Source: Korobacter sp036501185 (GTDB taxonomy: Bacteria; Acidobacteriota; Terriglobia; Terriglobales; Acidobacteriaceae). Taken from it: a DNA stretch of 64,000 nucleotides. The stretch spans positions 9,113-73,112 of the forward strand of contig DASYAU010000070.1 of the NCBI GenBank assembly GCA_036501185.1. The letters are read 5' to 3'. Under the pieces are notes generated by a model. That model ran no database searches. It worked only from the letters and a program-made list of their open reading frames with translations, and was not told the DNA's origin. Positions 9,321-18,473 of the stretch are shown piece after piece. Made by a program: the position numbers and the translations under genes. Positions within the stretch are counted from its first letter, which is position 1. Every line of letters begins with the position of its first letter.

Positions 9321-9392
9321 GGCGAGCGATTTTAACATCCTGGCCGGGGCGGCCTGCGCGGGCGAGAAGCGGTTCAGTGCGACCGGAAGTGT

Positions 9393-9478
9393 TGGTGCGA
9401 AAGGAGGGACTCGAACCCTCACGGGGGTTACCCGCCAGATCCTAAGTCTGGTGCGTCTGCCAATTCCGCCACTTTCGC
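9393..9478 (-). tRNA. tRNA-Leu (anticodon UAG)
   Basis: Read on the minus strand, the acceptor stem is GCGAAAG / CTTTCGC, the anticodon stem CCAGA / TCTGG encloses the loop CTTAGGA (anticodon TAG, bases 9442-9444), a long class II variable arm follows, and the T arm is GAGGG-TTCGAGT-CCCTC. The CCA end is encoded (9393-9395). It decodes CUA and, with wobble, other CUN codons. Confidence 0.95.
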
Positions 9479-9647
9479 AACTTGGAGCAACTCGGCGTAA
9501 CCCATTGTAACGCTGCGCTGGCGGTAGGAGAGAATCCGGCTTGGCGACCGGGAGGAAGACTCCTGTCCCAACAAGCGGTCATTCAGCAGCTATTTTGTTG
9601 CATTCATTTTCGAATCCGGACAAGATGTCTCGCGCAGGGGGTGACTT

Positions 9648-10565
9648 ATGGCAAATTTTTGTCCCAAGTGCGGGGCTCCGAGCAGTGGGGCAGCGTTCTG
9701 CGTGAAATGTGGAGCGGCGCTTCAGGCGCCTGCCGCGACTCCGAATTACACACCGAACACCGCGACTGTGACTCCGAACTACGTTCCGAGCACGCCGGCC
9801 GCGACACCCAACTATGTTCCGAACACGGCGGCCTACGTCCCGCCTGGGCCCGCTGCTCCGGCAAAAGGGATGAGCACGTTAGCCAAGGTTGCGATCGCCG
9901 CTTTGATCGTGATCGTTGTTTTCGGCGCTGCGGGTGTGGTGGGAGCCATTTACGTCGTGCATCGCGTGAAGCAGAAGGTCGCGGAAGTCAGTGGAGGCTT
10001 GGTGGGAGATTCGAGCACCAGCTCCAGATCTTCGTCCTCCTCGGATTCGCTAGGAAATGTGTGCCGCTATCTGAGTAAGGAAGACGTTAGTCGCGCCGTC
10101 GGGGTGACGATAACGAAGGTTTCGTCGGAGGGTGGGAGCTGTTCCTACATGATCGCCGGGGATGCGGCCGACATGACGGCGAAGCACTTGGCGGCGATCG
10201 GCGGATCGCATGGCGCCGATTCCCAACAGCAAAACATGGTGCAAGGATTTGCGAGCACCATATTCAAATCGCAGCCAGGCGAAAGCCACGATCAAATGTC
10301 GGACGGGCACGGGAACGTGCCGGTATTGATGATCGGCATAGACGACGAAAACGCCATCACGCAGATGCGGTTGGAAAAAAGCACCCTCGGGAAGTTTCCC
10401 GGCTCGGTGATATTAACGGGAATCGGGGACGAAGCGTTTGACGCCGGCAATGTCATGATGACCGTCCGCAAGGGGAATCGATTGATTCGCATTTGGTATT
10501 CGACCTGTCCGTGTACCGCGGAGGCCATCAAACCACTCGCGAGGAAGCTGGCCAACACTCTTTAA
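9648..10565 (+). CDS. zinc-ribbon membrane protein with Pro-rich linker
   Basis: A 305-residue protein beginning with a zinc ribbon (C5, C8, C18, C21 in CPKC and CVKC). A linker of about 45 residues contains repeats of the type PNYxPNT. One membrane segment follows at about residues 78-105, then a Ser-rich stretch, and an extracytoplasmic domain from about 135 with paired cysteines (NVCRYLSKEDV, GGSCSYMI) that resembles DUF3558-like exterior domains. The layout, cytoplasmic ribbon plus outer sensor-like domain, is common in bacteria, but the role is unknown. Confidence 0.75.
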   Translation: MANFCPKCGAPSSGAAFCVKCGAALQAPAATPNYTPNTATVTPNYVPSTPAATPNYVPNTAAYVPPGPAAPAKGMSTLAKVAIAALIVIVVFGAAGVVGAIYVVHRVKQKVAEVSGGLVGDSSTSSRSSSSSDSLGNVCRYLSKEDVSRAVGVTITKVSSEGGSCSYMIAGDAADMTAKHLAAIGGSHGADSQQQNMVQGFASTIFKSQPGESHDQMSDGHGNVPVLMIGIDDENAITQMRLEKSTLGKFPGSVILTGIGDEAFDAGNVMMTVRKGNRLIRIWYSTCPCTAEAIKPLARKLANTL

Positions 10566-10585
10566 CTGTACTCGGTCGGTAAGTT

Positions 10586-12046
10586 TCAATAGGCCCTCGC
10601 GAAGACAGCGATCTTCTCCGCTTCTTTACCTGTGTAGACGCATTTGCCTTTGCCGCGAGGCTGTTCGTTTGGAATGACGCGGATGGTGGCCTTCGTTTCT
10701 TCCTGGATTTGTTCCTCGTCGTGTCGTGAGCCGGCCCACCAGCAGCGGACGAATCCCTTTTCCACGCGTTCCTTCAGCTCGTCGTAGTTTGCGGCTTTGA
10801 ACGTGTGCTCTTCGCGGAACTTGAGCGCGCGCTGGTAGAGGCCTTGCTGGATCTGCTCGAGCAACATCGTGACGTGCTCCGCCAGGCCCGCTTGCGGCAC
10901 AAAGCTCTTCGGCTTCCTGCCTTCAATCGCGGGGCCGTCGAAGATGATTCGTTGCGCGAGGGCGACGCTCTGCTTCTGCACATCTTTCGGTCCGACTTCC
11001 ATGCGCAGCGGCACGCCTTTGATTTCCCACTCGTTGAACTTGAAGCCGGGCGTGAGGTGGTCACGGGTGTCGACATGGAAACGGAGTTTGCCTCGCCACT
11101 CGGCGGTAATCCTGTCGATTGCCTCCATCACCGTAGCCTTCTCAGCATCGCTCTTGTAGATCGGAATGATCACGACCTGAATAGGCGCAAGGCGCGGCGG
11201 GAGCACGAGACCGTCGTCATCGGAGTGTCCCATGATGGTGGCGCCGATGAGGCGCGTTGAGACTCCCCATGAGGTTGTCCACGCGTGCTGCACCTGGTTG
11301 TTCTTGTCGGCGTAGGTAATGTCGAACGCCTTAGCGAAATTCTGGCCGAGGTTGTGCGAAGTGCCGGCCTGAAGCGCGCGACCATCCTGCATCATCGCCT
11401 CGATGGCATAAGAACGCAGCGCCCCGGCGAATTTCTCCTTCTCAGTTTTGATCCCCCGGAGCACGGGCAGCGCCATGTCCTTCTCTACGAAGTCGGCGTA
11501 CACCTCGTTGAGGATCATCAACGTTTCGCGCTCGGCATCGTCGTGATCGGCGTGGACGGTGTGGCCTTCCTGCCAAAGAAATTCCGTGGTCCGCAGGAAA
11601 GGACGCGTGCGCATCTCCCAGCGCATCACGTTCGCCCATTGGTTGATGAGTAGCGGCAGGTCGCGCCACGAGCGCACCCACTTAGCGTAGAAGTACCCGA
11701 TGATGGTCTCACTCGTCGGACGGATGACGTATGGCTCCGCGAGTTCTTCGCCGCCGGCGCGCGTGACCTCAGCGACTTCGGGGGCAAATCCCTCTACGTG
11801 CTCGGCTTCCTTCATCAGGAATGACTTCGGAATGAGGAGTGGGAAGTAGGCGTTCACGTGGCCGGTGGCCTTGATGCGCTCGTCGAGGCCGCGCTGAATG
11901 GCTTCCCATATCGCATAGCCAGTCGGCTTAAAGACAATGCAGCCGCGAACGACTTCGGCATAATCGGCGAGGTCAGCGCCGCGAACGATATCCAAATACC
12001 ACTGCGAGTAATCCTTCGCGCGTGGGGTGATGCCCTCTTTCGCCAT
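10586..12046 (-). CDS. proS: prolyl-tRNA synthetase (short, archaeal/eukaryal type)
   Basis: Class II synthetase that charges tRNA-Pro. The 486-residue product lacks the insertion domain of the long bacterial form and ends in a tyrosine (VFARAY), both marks of the type 3 enzyme. Class II motifs are visible: motif 2 with FLRTTEFLWQEGHT and the adjacent RPTSE substrate loop, and GHSDDDGLVLPPRLAP near motif 3. The anticodon-binding domain follows from about residue 285. Convergent with the zinc-ribbon gene and divergent from the CRP-type regulator. Confidence 0.95.
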   Translation of the reverse strand: MAKEGITPRAKDYSQWYLDIVRGADLADYAEVVRGCIVFKPTGYAIWEAIQRGLDERIKATGHVNAYFPLLIPKSFLMKEAEHVEGFAPEVAEVTRAGGEELAEPYVIRPTSETIIGYFYAKWVRSWRDLPLLINQWANVMRWEMRTRPFLRTTEFLWQEGHTVHADHDDAERETLMILNEVYADFVEKDMALPVLRGIKTEKEKFAGALRSYAIEAMMQDGRALQAGTSHNLGQNFAKAFDITYADKNNQVQHAWTTSWGVSTRLIGATIMGHSDDDGLVLPPRLAPIQVVIIPIYKSDAEKATVMEAIDRITAEWRGKLRFHVDTRDHLTPGFKFNEWEIKGVPLRMEVGPKDVQKQSVALAQRIIFDGPAIEGRKPKSFVPQAGLAEHVTMLLEQIQQGLYQRALKFREEHTFKAANYDELKERVEKGFVRCWWAGSRHDEEQIQEETKATIRVIPNEQPRGKGKCVYTGKEAEKIAVFARAY

Positions 12047-12158
12047 GGGAGAAGAATGCCCTTCGGGTCGGAATTAGTGAGCGAACCATCGATTGTAAAT
12101 GTTCGAGCGACTCGTCTCCGCCGCTCGTGTTGCCCCACGCGCCTGTACAATCTCGTGC

Positions 12159-12866
12159 ATGGCCGTCGACAAAGACCAGGGCCGCGCCACCATCCAGAAG
12201 ACGCCGCTCTTCCGCGGACTAAGCGAGGTGGAGCTCGGCTTCTTGTTGCCGCGCATCGTGCAGAAGCGGGCGAGCGCGGGCGAAATCATTTTCAGCGAAG
12301 GCGATCCGTGCGCGGGCCTGTACGTTGTCCAGTCCGGAAATTTGCGGATCTTCAAAGTCTCCGCCAGCGGACGCGAACAGGTATTGGCCATTGAAGGACC
12401 GGGCAGTTCAGTGGCGGAACTGCCGGTGTTCGATGGCGGCGCGTATCCCGCGTCGGCGCAGGCGGTGAACGACTGCACGCTGCTGTTCCTCAGCAAGCAG
12501 GAATTCCAGGCGCTGTGCCTCAAGTATCCGCGGGTCGCATTGAAAGTTCTCGCCGTGGTCGGCAGCCGGCTTCGCCGCCTCGTCGCGATCATTGAAGAGC
12601 TCTCATTTACCACCGTTCGCCATCGCCTGATCGCGATGCTTCTCCGGATGGCGCAGACCGAAGGCGAACGCAAGGGAGATGCCGTCACCCTGACATTCAA
12701 TGCCAGCAATACGGAGCTGGCAGCGCAGATCGGTACAGTCCGCGAGCTTGTATCGCGAAACCTGAGCCGGCTGCAATCCGAGGGATTGATCGCGATGGAC
12801 AATCGCGATCTGACCATCCCCTCGATGGCAAAGCTGCAGTCCGAACTGGAAAATTCCGGCGCGTGA
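12159..12866 (+). CDS. CRP/FNR-family transcription regulator
   Basis: A 235-residue regulator: cyclic-nucleotide-type beta barrel at about residues 15-130 (GLSEVELGFL, EGDPCAGLYVVQSG, GREQVLAIEGPG), a long dimer helix, and a C-terminal winged helix with ELAAQIGTVRELVSRNLSRL. ATG at 12159 fits the family start better than the upstream ATG at 12099, which lies in the proS 5' region. No FNR-type four-cysteine cluster is seen. It precedes the iron-sulfur repair gene by 82 bases on the same strand, suggesting a nitric-oxide or redox response. I saw no clear palindromic binding site between the two. Confidence 0.9.
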   Translation: MAVDKDQGRATIQKTPLFRGLSEVELGFLLPRIVQKRASAGEIIFSEGDPCAGLYVVQSGNLRIFKVSASGREQVLAIEGPGSSVAELPVFDGGAYPASAQAVNDCTLLFLSKQEFQALCLKYPRVALKVLAVVGSRLRRLVAIIEELSFTTVRHRLIAMLLRMAQTEGERKGDAVTLTFNASNTELAAQIGTVRELVSRNLSRLQSEGLIAMDNRDLTIPSMAKLQSELENSGA

Positions 12867-12948
12867 CAGAAGTCATACCCCGCGTCGTCGCCTACCCTTA
12901 ACCTGTTTTCAGTGCGAGCCGCTACGACGAAGGCTCCAGGAGGACAGG

Positions 12949-13671
12949 ATGACATTTACAGTTACGCAGACCGTCGGAGAGATCGCCGCCGGGCAGCCCG
13001 CCACCACTCGCGTTTTCGAAAAGCTTGGCATTGATTATTGCTGCGGCGGCGGCCGTACCCTCGCCGAAGCTTGTGTGGGCGCTAATCTCAGTGCTGACGA
13101 AACTCTTGCCGCGCTCGCCCGCAGCGCTTACGTAGCCGCTCCCGGATCAAAGAACTGGCCAAGTGAACCATTGGCCGACCTCGTCGTGCACATTAAGAAC
13201 ACGCATCACGCCTTCGTGCGGAGCGAATGTCCGCGTATCGAGGCACTGGCGGCGAAAGTTGTCGGCGTTCATGGCAAAAACCATCCTGAGTTGGCCACCG
13301 TGCAAGAGACCTTCTCCCTTCTGGCGAATGAACTCGGCGTTCACCTGATGAAAGAGGAGCAGATTCTTTTCCCATTCATCGTACGCATGGAAGAGAGCTA
13401 TGTAGCCGGCGAGCCTGCGCCGCCCGCGATGTTCGGCACTGTGCAGAACCCCATTCGCATGATGATGCACGAACATGATGGCGCCGGCGAAGCACTGCGC
13501 ACCCTGCGCTCCGCGACCAACAACTACACGGTGCCCGCAGACGCCTGTATCAGTTACCGCACCTTGTACGGAGTTTTGCAGGAGTTCGAGGTCGACCTGC
13601 ATCAGCACATCCATCTCGAGAACAACGTGCTGTTCCCGCGTGCCGCTGCGATGGAAGAAGCGAAGAAGTAG
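12949..13671 (+). CDS. ric: iron-sulfur cluster repair di-iron protein (RIC/ScdA/YtfE)
   Basis: RIC proteins repair iron-sulfur clusters damaged by nitric oxide or oxidants, using a hemerythrin-like di-iron centre. The N-terminal ScdA_N domain carries the paired cysteines in GIDYCCGGG; the hemerythrin domain follows with histidines in NTHHAFV, VHGKNHPEL, LGVHLMKEEQILFPFI, MMHEHDGAG and DLHQHIHLENNVLFPRA. The length of 240 is normal. An AGGAGGACAGG ribosome site lies before the ATG and a hairpin terminator follows. The neighbouring CRP/FNR gene is a likely regulator (inference). Confidence 0.93.
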   Translation: MTFTVTQTVGEIAAGQPATTRVFEKLGIDYCCGGGRTLAEACVGANLSADETLAALARSAYVAAPGSKNWPSEPLADLVVHIKNTHHAFVRSECPRIEALAAKVVGVHGKNHPELATVQETFSLLANELGVHLMKEEQILFPFIVRMEESYVAGEPAPPAMFGTVQNPIRMMMHEHDGAGEALRTLRSATNNYTVPADACISYRTLYGVLQEFEVDLHQHIHLENNVLFPRAAAMEEAKK

Positions 13672-13686
13672 CCTCCCAGGAACCAG

Positions 13687-13723
13687 AGCCGGAAGGGAAA
13701 TATCCGTCCGGCTTTTTCTTTTT
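13687..13723 (+). terminator. terminator after ric
   Basis: A stem AGCCGGA / TCCGGCT with a 13-base loop is followed by TTTTCTTTTT. It separates ric from the convergent TonB receptor gene. Confidence 0.8.
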
Positions 13724-13728
13724 CTGGA

Positions 13729-16017
13729 CTATGGCGCGTCTTCTCCTGCCCAGCGGATGCGCAAGCCACCCTGCACAAGGCGCGGAGTTCCCAGCGTGAG
13801 GTTCGGCGTACGGCCCACTTCGATGGTACGGTCGAACAGATTTTCCGCCGCAATGAAGATTTCGAAATGCCGGTTCAACTCGTGCGAGGCAAATGCATCG
13901 GCGCGGAAGAAGCTGTGCAGCAGGAAATGGTTCTGGTCGTCGTCGAACTGGTGACCGGTTCCGCGTACCTGCACTGAAAGCGTTCCGAAGCGACGCTTGG
14001 AAACCGTGGCTTGAACGGTACCGGTATTTCGCGGTACTTGTGGGATCCAGTTGCCCACCAGCGCTTGTTCCTGGTCAAAACGCGTCACCGTAGCGCGCGC
14101 GAACTGGTAGCCGCCGGTGAAAAATAGCCACGTGCGCGGTTGGATCTCGTAATCGAGCGAGACTCCTCGGCTGCGGATTTGGCCAAGGTTCGCACGCTTC
14201 AACGTCGTCGAGGTTGCGGTCTGCGAAAGGGTTAGGGCGGTCACCGGACGATTCACTTCGGTCCAAAAATAACTCGCGCGCACCACTGCATTGCGTGAAG
14301 GCTGCGCCAGTTGCGCACCTGCTTCCCATCCGGTGGCGCGTTCTGAGCGCAACTCAGGATTTGAGAACGTGAGCTGCTGCCCAACCTGGCTGGTGCGATA
14401 CAGCTCGTTCATGGTTGGCGAACGGAAGGCGCGGAACGCATCGGCAGTGAGCGAAAAGTTCGAAGTGATCCGTCGCACTACGCCGAGCCGCGGGTCGCCA
14501 ACGTTCTCCGTGCGATTGGCAATCGGCAGGGAAGTGAAGGTTCCCTTCGAGAGCATCCACTGGTGGGTGTCGAGGTTCTGGAAGTCATCGAAGCGCACGG
14601 AGCCGGTTACGGTCCACTGCGCAAGCTGCAAAATGCCTTCGCCGTATACGCCGGTCTCGCGTTGACGCGCGGTGGTGTCCACGTAGCCGGTGGGAATTTT
14701 GAAAAATGTATTCTCGAAATCTTTCGACCGCACATCATTCACATCCGCGCCGGCCACCAACGTAAAGTGCGACCCGATCGCGTCAATCCACTGTGCCGAG
14801 GCCCCGATCTGTCCTGTGGGGACGCGCTGCAGCCGCGTCAGCGTCTCACTATCGCGGTTCCCTGCAACCGACGAAAAACTCTGCCGGTAATGTTCGGTTG
14901 CGCCGTACGCGCGCAGCTTGAGCGTGGAGGTGTTCGAAGTGTTCCAGTCGAAGCCAGCGCTGTAACGCCAAAGGCGCGTGGCGTTATTCTGCAGCTCCGT
15001 CCCATTCGATCGCGCTTCATTAAGGACGTTGCCCGCCAGGAACGCAAGCCCACGCGTTCCGAAAGTGCGCTCGATTTGAACATCAAGGTTCTGATCGTGC
15101 ACGTTCGATGGCTGGTCCGCCAATCCTCGCTGCGCCGGGGCAATCAGTGTGTATCCATCGGTGCGAAAGAAATCTCCAGCGACGAGGCCGTGCCACGCGT
15201 CGTGCGAGATGCTTTCAATCAGCGAGGCCTGCGGCGAATTCTCCTGTCCGTAAGCAAGCTGTAACTCCCCCGCGGAGACCGTTGGCGGATGCTCGACAAG
15301 GTCAATCACCCCGCCGATAGCGCTGCTCCCGTAGAGATCCGACCCGCCGCCGCGCACCAGCTCCACTTGCTCAATCAGTAGCTGCGGAAACTGGTCCCAC
15401 TGCACCCAACCACCAAACGGATCGTTCACGGGCACGAGATCGGCAAGCACGAGAGTGCGACTGGCGGCCGTAGATCCCAGACCGCGCAGGCTCACGCCCT
15501 GGCTCGTGGGATTAGAAACCCGCGAACTCGATCGCCGAAACAGCTCGAAGCCGGGCACCTGCCGCAGCTTGTCGTCGAGCGTAAAGCTGGCGGTGTCCTG
15601 CAGTTGTTCCGCAGGCACCACGCGCACGCTTGACGCAGTGGCTTCTTCCGAAAGGGCGCTGCGCGTGGCGGAGACCACCACATTCTGCGTCACGGTGGCG
15701 GGTTTGAGCTCGATGGTCGCCGCGTTTCCTGCTTTCAGATGAACCGTTGCCGGCGCGAACCCGGCCACTTCCACGTGCACGTCAGCTTCAGACGCGTTCC
15801 CGGGAAATGCGAAGTGTCCCGCGTCGTCGGTCGTGCCGCGCAGCTTTTGCGTGGGCTCTTCGAGCACCACCAGCGCCCCTGCCACGGGACGCGACTGGGA
15901 ATCGGTGACGGTGCCGCTGAACTCCTGGGAGGTTTGCGCGTGCGCCGCCAGCGCCAACGTGGCGATTGCGGCGATGGTCGCCAGCCGCCGGCCGAGATGC
16001 AAGAGAGGGGTGCCCAT
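13729..16017 (-). CDS. TonB-dependent outer-membrane receptor
   Basis: A receptor of about 762 residues that would import a siderophore, cobalamin-like or other ligand using TonB energy. ATG at 16017 gives a signal peptide (LATIAAIATLALAAHAQ); frames open further upstream have no signal. The order is: carboxypeptidase-regulatory-like beta sandwich (GTVTDSQSRPVAGALVVL), plug domain with GVSLRGLGSTAASRTLVLAD and VRGGGSDLYGSSAIGGVID, then a 22-stranded barrel ending with RLVQGGLRIRWAGED. The N-terminal sandwich is frequent in Acidobacteriota receptors. It is divergent from the YncE-like gene, which may share its regulation. The ligand is not identifiable. Confidence 0.9.
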   Translation of the reverse strand: MGTPLLHLGRRLATIAAIATLALAAHAQTSQEFSGTVTDSQSRPVAGALVVLEEPTQKLRGTTDDAGHFAFPGNASEADVHVEVAGFAPATVHLKAGNAATIELKPATVTQNVVVSATRSALSEEATASSVRVVPAEQLQDTASFTLDDKLRQVPGFELFRRSSSRVSNPTSQGVSLRGLGSTAASRTLVLADLVPVNDPFGGWVQWDQFPQLLIEQVELVRGGGSDLYGSSAIGGVIDLVEHPPTVSAGELQLAYGQENSPQASLIESISHDAWHGLVAGDFFRTDGYTLIAPAQRGLADQPSNVHDQNLDVQIERTFGTRGLAFLAGNVLNEARSNGTELQNNATRLWRYSAGFDWNTSNTSTLKLRAYGATEHYRQSFSSVAGNRDSETLTRLQRVPTGQIGASAQWIDAIGSHFTLVAGADVNDVRSKDFENTFFKIPTGYVDTTARQRETGVYGEGILQLAQWTVTGSVRFDDFQNLDTHQWMLSKGTFTSLPIANRTENVGDPRLGVVRRITSNFSLTADAFRAFRSPTMNELYRTSQVGQQLTFSNPELRSERATGWEAGAQLAQPSRNAVVRASYFWTEVNRPVTALTLSQTATSTTLKRANLGQIRSRGVSLDYEIQPRTWLFFTGGYQFARATVTRFDQEQALVGNWIPQVPRNTGTVQATVSKRRFGTLSVQVRGTGHQFDDDQNHFLLHSFFRADAFASHELNRHFEIFIAAENLFDRTIEVGRTPNLTLGTPRLVQGGLRIRWAGEDAP

Positions 16018-16149
16018 GCGTAGAAACAACGTGTAGAAGAAGATACGTAAAATCAATCCAGAGTTGCTCATTATCTCGCCATACAGCCCTGAGAGCTGGG
16101 ACGAGCATCCTATCGTGCTGACGAGAGCTGTTGCTCGTCGCACATCCTC

Positions 16150-17268
16150 ATGCGCAAAATTCTTCCCCTGCTTCTGCTCGCTGTCTCGACCGCCCCCGTC
16201 TTGCTGGCGCAACAACCAGAGAACGCGCAGCACCCGGTGCAACCGGCGCAACCATCAGCGCAAGAAGCACAGCCGCAAGCGGCACCCACTGGGAAGCGGA
16301 AGAAGTCCCCTCCGCCTCCGCCGCGCCGTCTACCCGAGGCCGCACATCTCAGCACTGTCGCCATGGTCGATCTGCCGGGACGTCCCGGCTTCTCCGACAT
16401 CGCATTTGCCAACAACGAGCTCGTGGTATCGCAGACGAATGCCAACAGCATCGATATTTTCGATCCGCAGAATCGCCGCCTCGTGGCACAAGTCACCAAC
16501 ATCGCGCAGCCGCGCGGCATTGCAGTTGACGCGCGCAACAACCGCTTCTACGTCGCCACGGCGAATTCGGTGATCGCGGTGATTTCATCGCAGGATTGGC
16601 AAGTGAAGGACACATTCGCTGTGCAAGGCTCGCCGGACGTCCTGGCGCTCTCGCCGGATGGCTTGCGCCTGTATGTTGGCGATAAAGAAAATTCCACCGT
16701 CAGCGCGGTCGATACTTCGCTCCGCCGGACCATCGGCACGGTACAACTCGACGGCCGTCCCGAGTGTATTGCCACCGGCGACGGCCATATGACATGGGTG
16801 AGTGTGCAAGATTCCGCCACCGTTGTCGGGATCGATCCTGAGTTGAAGATTGCCGCACAGTACAAGTTGAACGCCTCGCAACCCGCAGGGCTGGTGTACG
16901 ACGCGAATCTCCACCGCATTTACGTCGCCGTACGCTCGGCGGTGATTGCGCTCGATGCGGATCATGGCAACGAGGTCGCGAGAGTGCCCGCCGCGCCGGG
17001 TGTCGAAGATCTGACGCTCGATTCCGCCGGCCACACCCTTTTTGCCGCCGGCGGCGGTGCGATCCTCTCGATGAATACCGCGGGCGGGTTAAAAGAAGTA
17101 GACGACCTGCTTGCCGATGTGAAAGGTCACAACATCGTCTTTGATCCGGGCCGGAAGCTGCTCTTTCTTCCCGGCGGACGCGAGGGGCGTTCGAAGATGC
17201 TCATCGTGAAAGACCTGTCGCAGGCCGGCGCACAGCCACAAACGGAAACCGACGCTGCGCTTCACTAA
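16150..17268 (+). CDS. exported YncE-like beta-propeller protein
   Basis: A 372-residue protein with a signal peptide (LPLLLLAVSTAPVLLAQ), a Gln/Pro-rich linker with six prolines in a row, then repeated blades of the YVTN/NHL type (GIAVDARNNRFYVATA, VLALSPDGLRLYVGD, GLVYDANLHRIYVAV). Such seven-bladed propellers bind ligands or proteins in the periplasm; no catalytic residues are seen. It is divergently transcribed from the TonB receptor with 132 bases between starts, so a shared envelope or uptake role is possible but unproven. Confidence 0.8.
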   Translation: MRKILPLLLLAVSTAPVLLAQQPENAQHPVQPAQPSAQEAQPQAAPTGKRKKSPPPPPRRLPEAAHLSTVAMVDLPGRPGFSDIAFANNELVVSQTNANSIDIFDPQNRRLVAQVTNIAQPRGIAVDARNNRFYVATANSVIAVISSQDWQVKDTFAVQGSPDVLALSPDGLRLYVGDKENSTVSAVDTSLRRTIGTVQLDGRPECIATGDGHMTWVSVQDSATVVGIDPELKIAAQYKLNASQPAGLVYDANLHRIYVAVRSAVIALDADHGNEVARVPAAPGVEDLTLDSAGHTLFAAGGGAILSMNTAGGLKEVDDLLADVKGHNIVFDPGRKLLFLPGGREGRSKMLIVKDLSQAGAQPQTETDAALH

Positions 17269-17315
17269 CCGCTCACCGTTAGGCTGCGGTTGAATGTGGT
17301 ACAACAGCAGCCGAC

Positions 17316-18350
17316 ATGGTTTCAAAGAAATCGGGTTCCACGGGCTCCATCTTTGCCCAGGCGTGCTGTCGCGTCGATCTCGCCGGTGGTACGCTCGACC
17401 TCTGGCCGCTGTATCTTTTTCACGAAAATTCCGTCACCGTGAACTTCGGCGTGAACATCCTCACGTCGTGCCGGATCACGCCACGTAAGGATCTTCGCAT
17501 TTCGCTCATTTCGCGCGATACACCGCGTTCGGAAGAGTTTGCGAACTTGGGTGAGTTGATGACCGCGAAGAAATACCACCACGCGCTGGCGGCGCATTTG
17601 CTTCGCTTTTTCGAGCCTGAGACTGGCCTGACGATGGAGACGCACTCGGAGTCGCCGGCCGGAGCGGGAATTTCCGGATCTTCGGCCCTGATGATCGCCT
17701 GCACCGCGGCCCTCGCCCGCTTCACAGGACGCAAGCTTGGCCTGGAGGAGATGCGTGCCATCGCTCAGAACGTGGAAGCGCAAGTGATTAACGTGCCCAC
17801 CGGATGCCAGGACTATTACCCAGCGCTGTATGGCGGCGTGAACGCAATTCATCTTCGGGTCGACGGGATCCACCGGGAGGGCGTTGATGTTTCCGCCGAT
17901 GAAATCGAAAAGCGTTTCGTGCTCGCGTATACTGGCGCGCCGCGCCAGTCTGGGATCAATAATTGGGAGGTCTTCAAAGCGCACATCAACGGCGACAAGA
18001 GGGTGCGTCACAGCTTCGATGGAATCGCGCGCATTGCCCATGAGATGCACCTGGCACTCCATGCCCATGATTGGGAGGGCGTGTCGCGGCTGCTCGCCGA
18101 AGAGTGGAAGCATCGCCGTGAGAATGCTCCCACCATCAGCACTCCATTTATCGATGAGTTGATGTCCACCGCTCGCCGCAACGGAGGCCGCGCGGCCAAG
18201 GTCTGCGGGGCAGGCGGTGGGGGATGTGTCCTGTTCTTCGTCGAGGCCGACGCCCAGGTACGCGTGAAATCCGCGCTGCAGAAGGCCGGAGCAACCCTGC
18301 TTCCACTGCAGGTGGCCCGAAAGGGCGTACAGGTCCGACTGGAAAACTAA
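17316..18350 (+). CDS. GHMP-family sugar kinase
   Basis: A 344-residue GHMP kinase. The N-terminal motif is RVDLAGGTLDLW, the ATP-binding motif 2 is PAGAGISGSSA (residues 114-124), and motif 3 is KVCGAGGGGCVLFF near the C-terminus. The RVDxAGGTxD start resembles heptose-7-phosphate and fucose kinases, so a sugar or sugar-phosphate substrate is likely, but neighbours do not specify it: no other heptose or fucose gene is adjacent. Confidence 0.85.
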   Translation: MVSKKSGSTGSIFAQACCRVDLAGGTLDLWPLYLFHENSVTVNFGVNILTSCRITPRKDLRISLISRDTPRSEEFANLGELMTAKKYHHALAAHLLRFFEPETGLTMETHSESPAGAGISGSSALMIACTAALARFTGRKLGLEEMRAIAQNVEAQVINVPTGCQDYYPALYGGVNAIHLRVDGIHREGVDVSADEIEKRFVLAYTGAPRQSGINNWEVFKAHINGDKRVRHSFDGIARIAHEMHLALHAHDWEGVSRLLAEEWKHRRENAPTISTPFIDELMSTARRNGGRAAKVCGAGGGGCVLFFVEADAQVRVKSALQKAGATLLPLQVARKGVQVRLEN

Positions 18351-18473
18351 TGCGATTCCCTCGATTTTTGGGATGAGCGTTTCGAGTTGCCCTCGCATCC
18401 AACTCCCTGAGCAACGGAGTTCCCCCTTTCCCGCGGAAAACGGGTATAGAATGGCTTCGTTGCGGGGATTCCC

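Noticed and set aside
9205..9510. Plus-strand frame of 101 residues over the tRNA-Leu gene
   Set aside because: It spans a complete tRNA and the 5' end of the DUF3455 gene on the other strand; no ribosome site or domain.
12074..12955. Minus-strand frame of 293 residues
   Set aside because: Antisense to the CRP/FNR gene, Ser/Arg-rich and without domain features.
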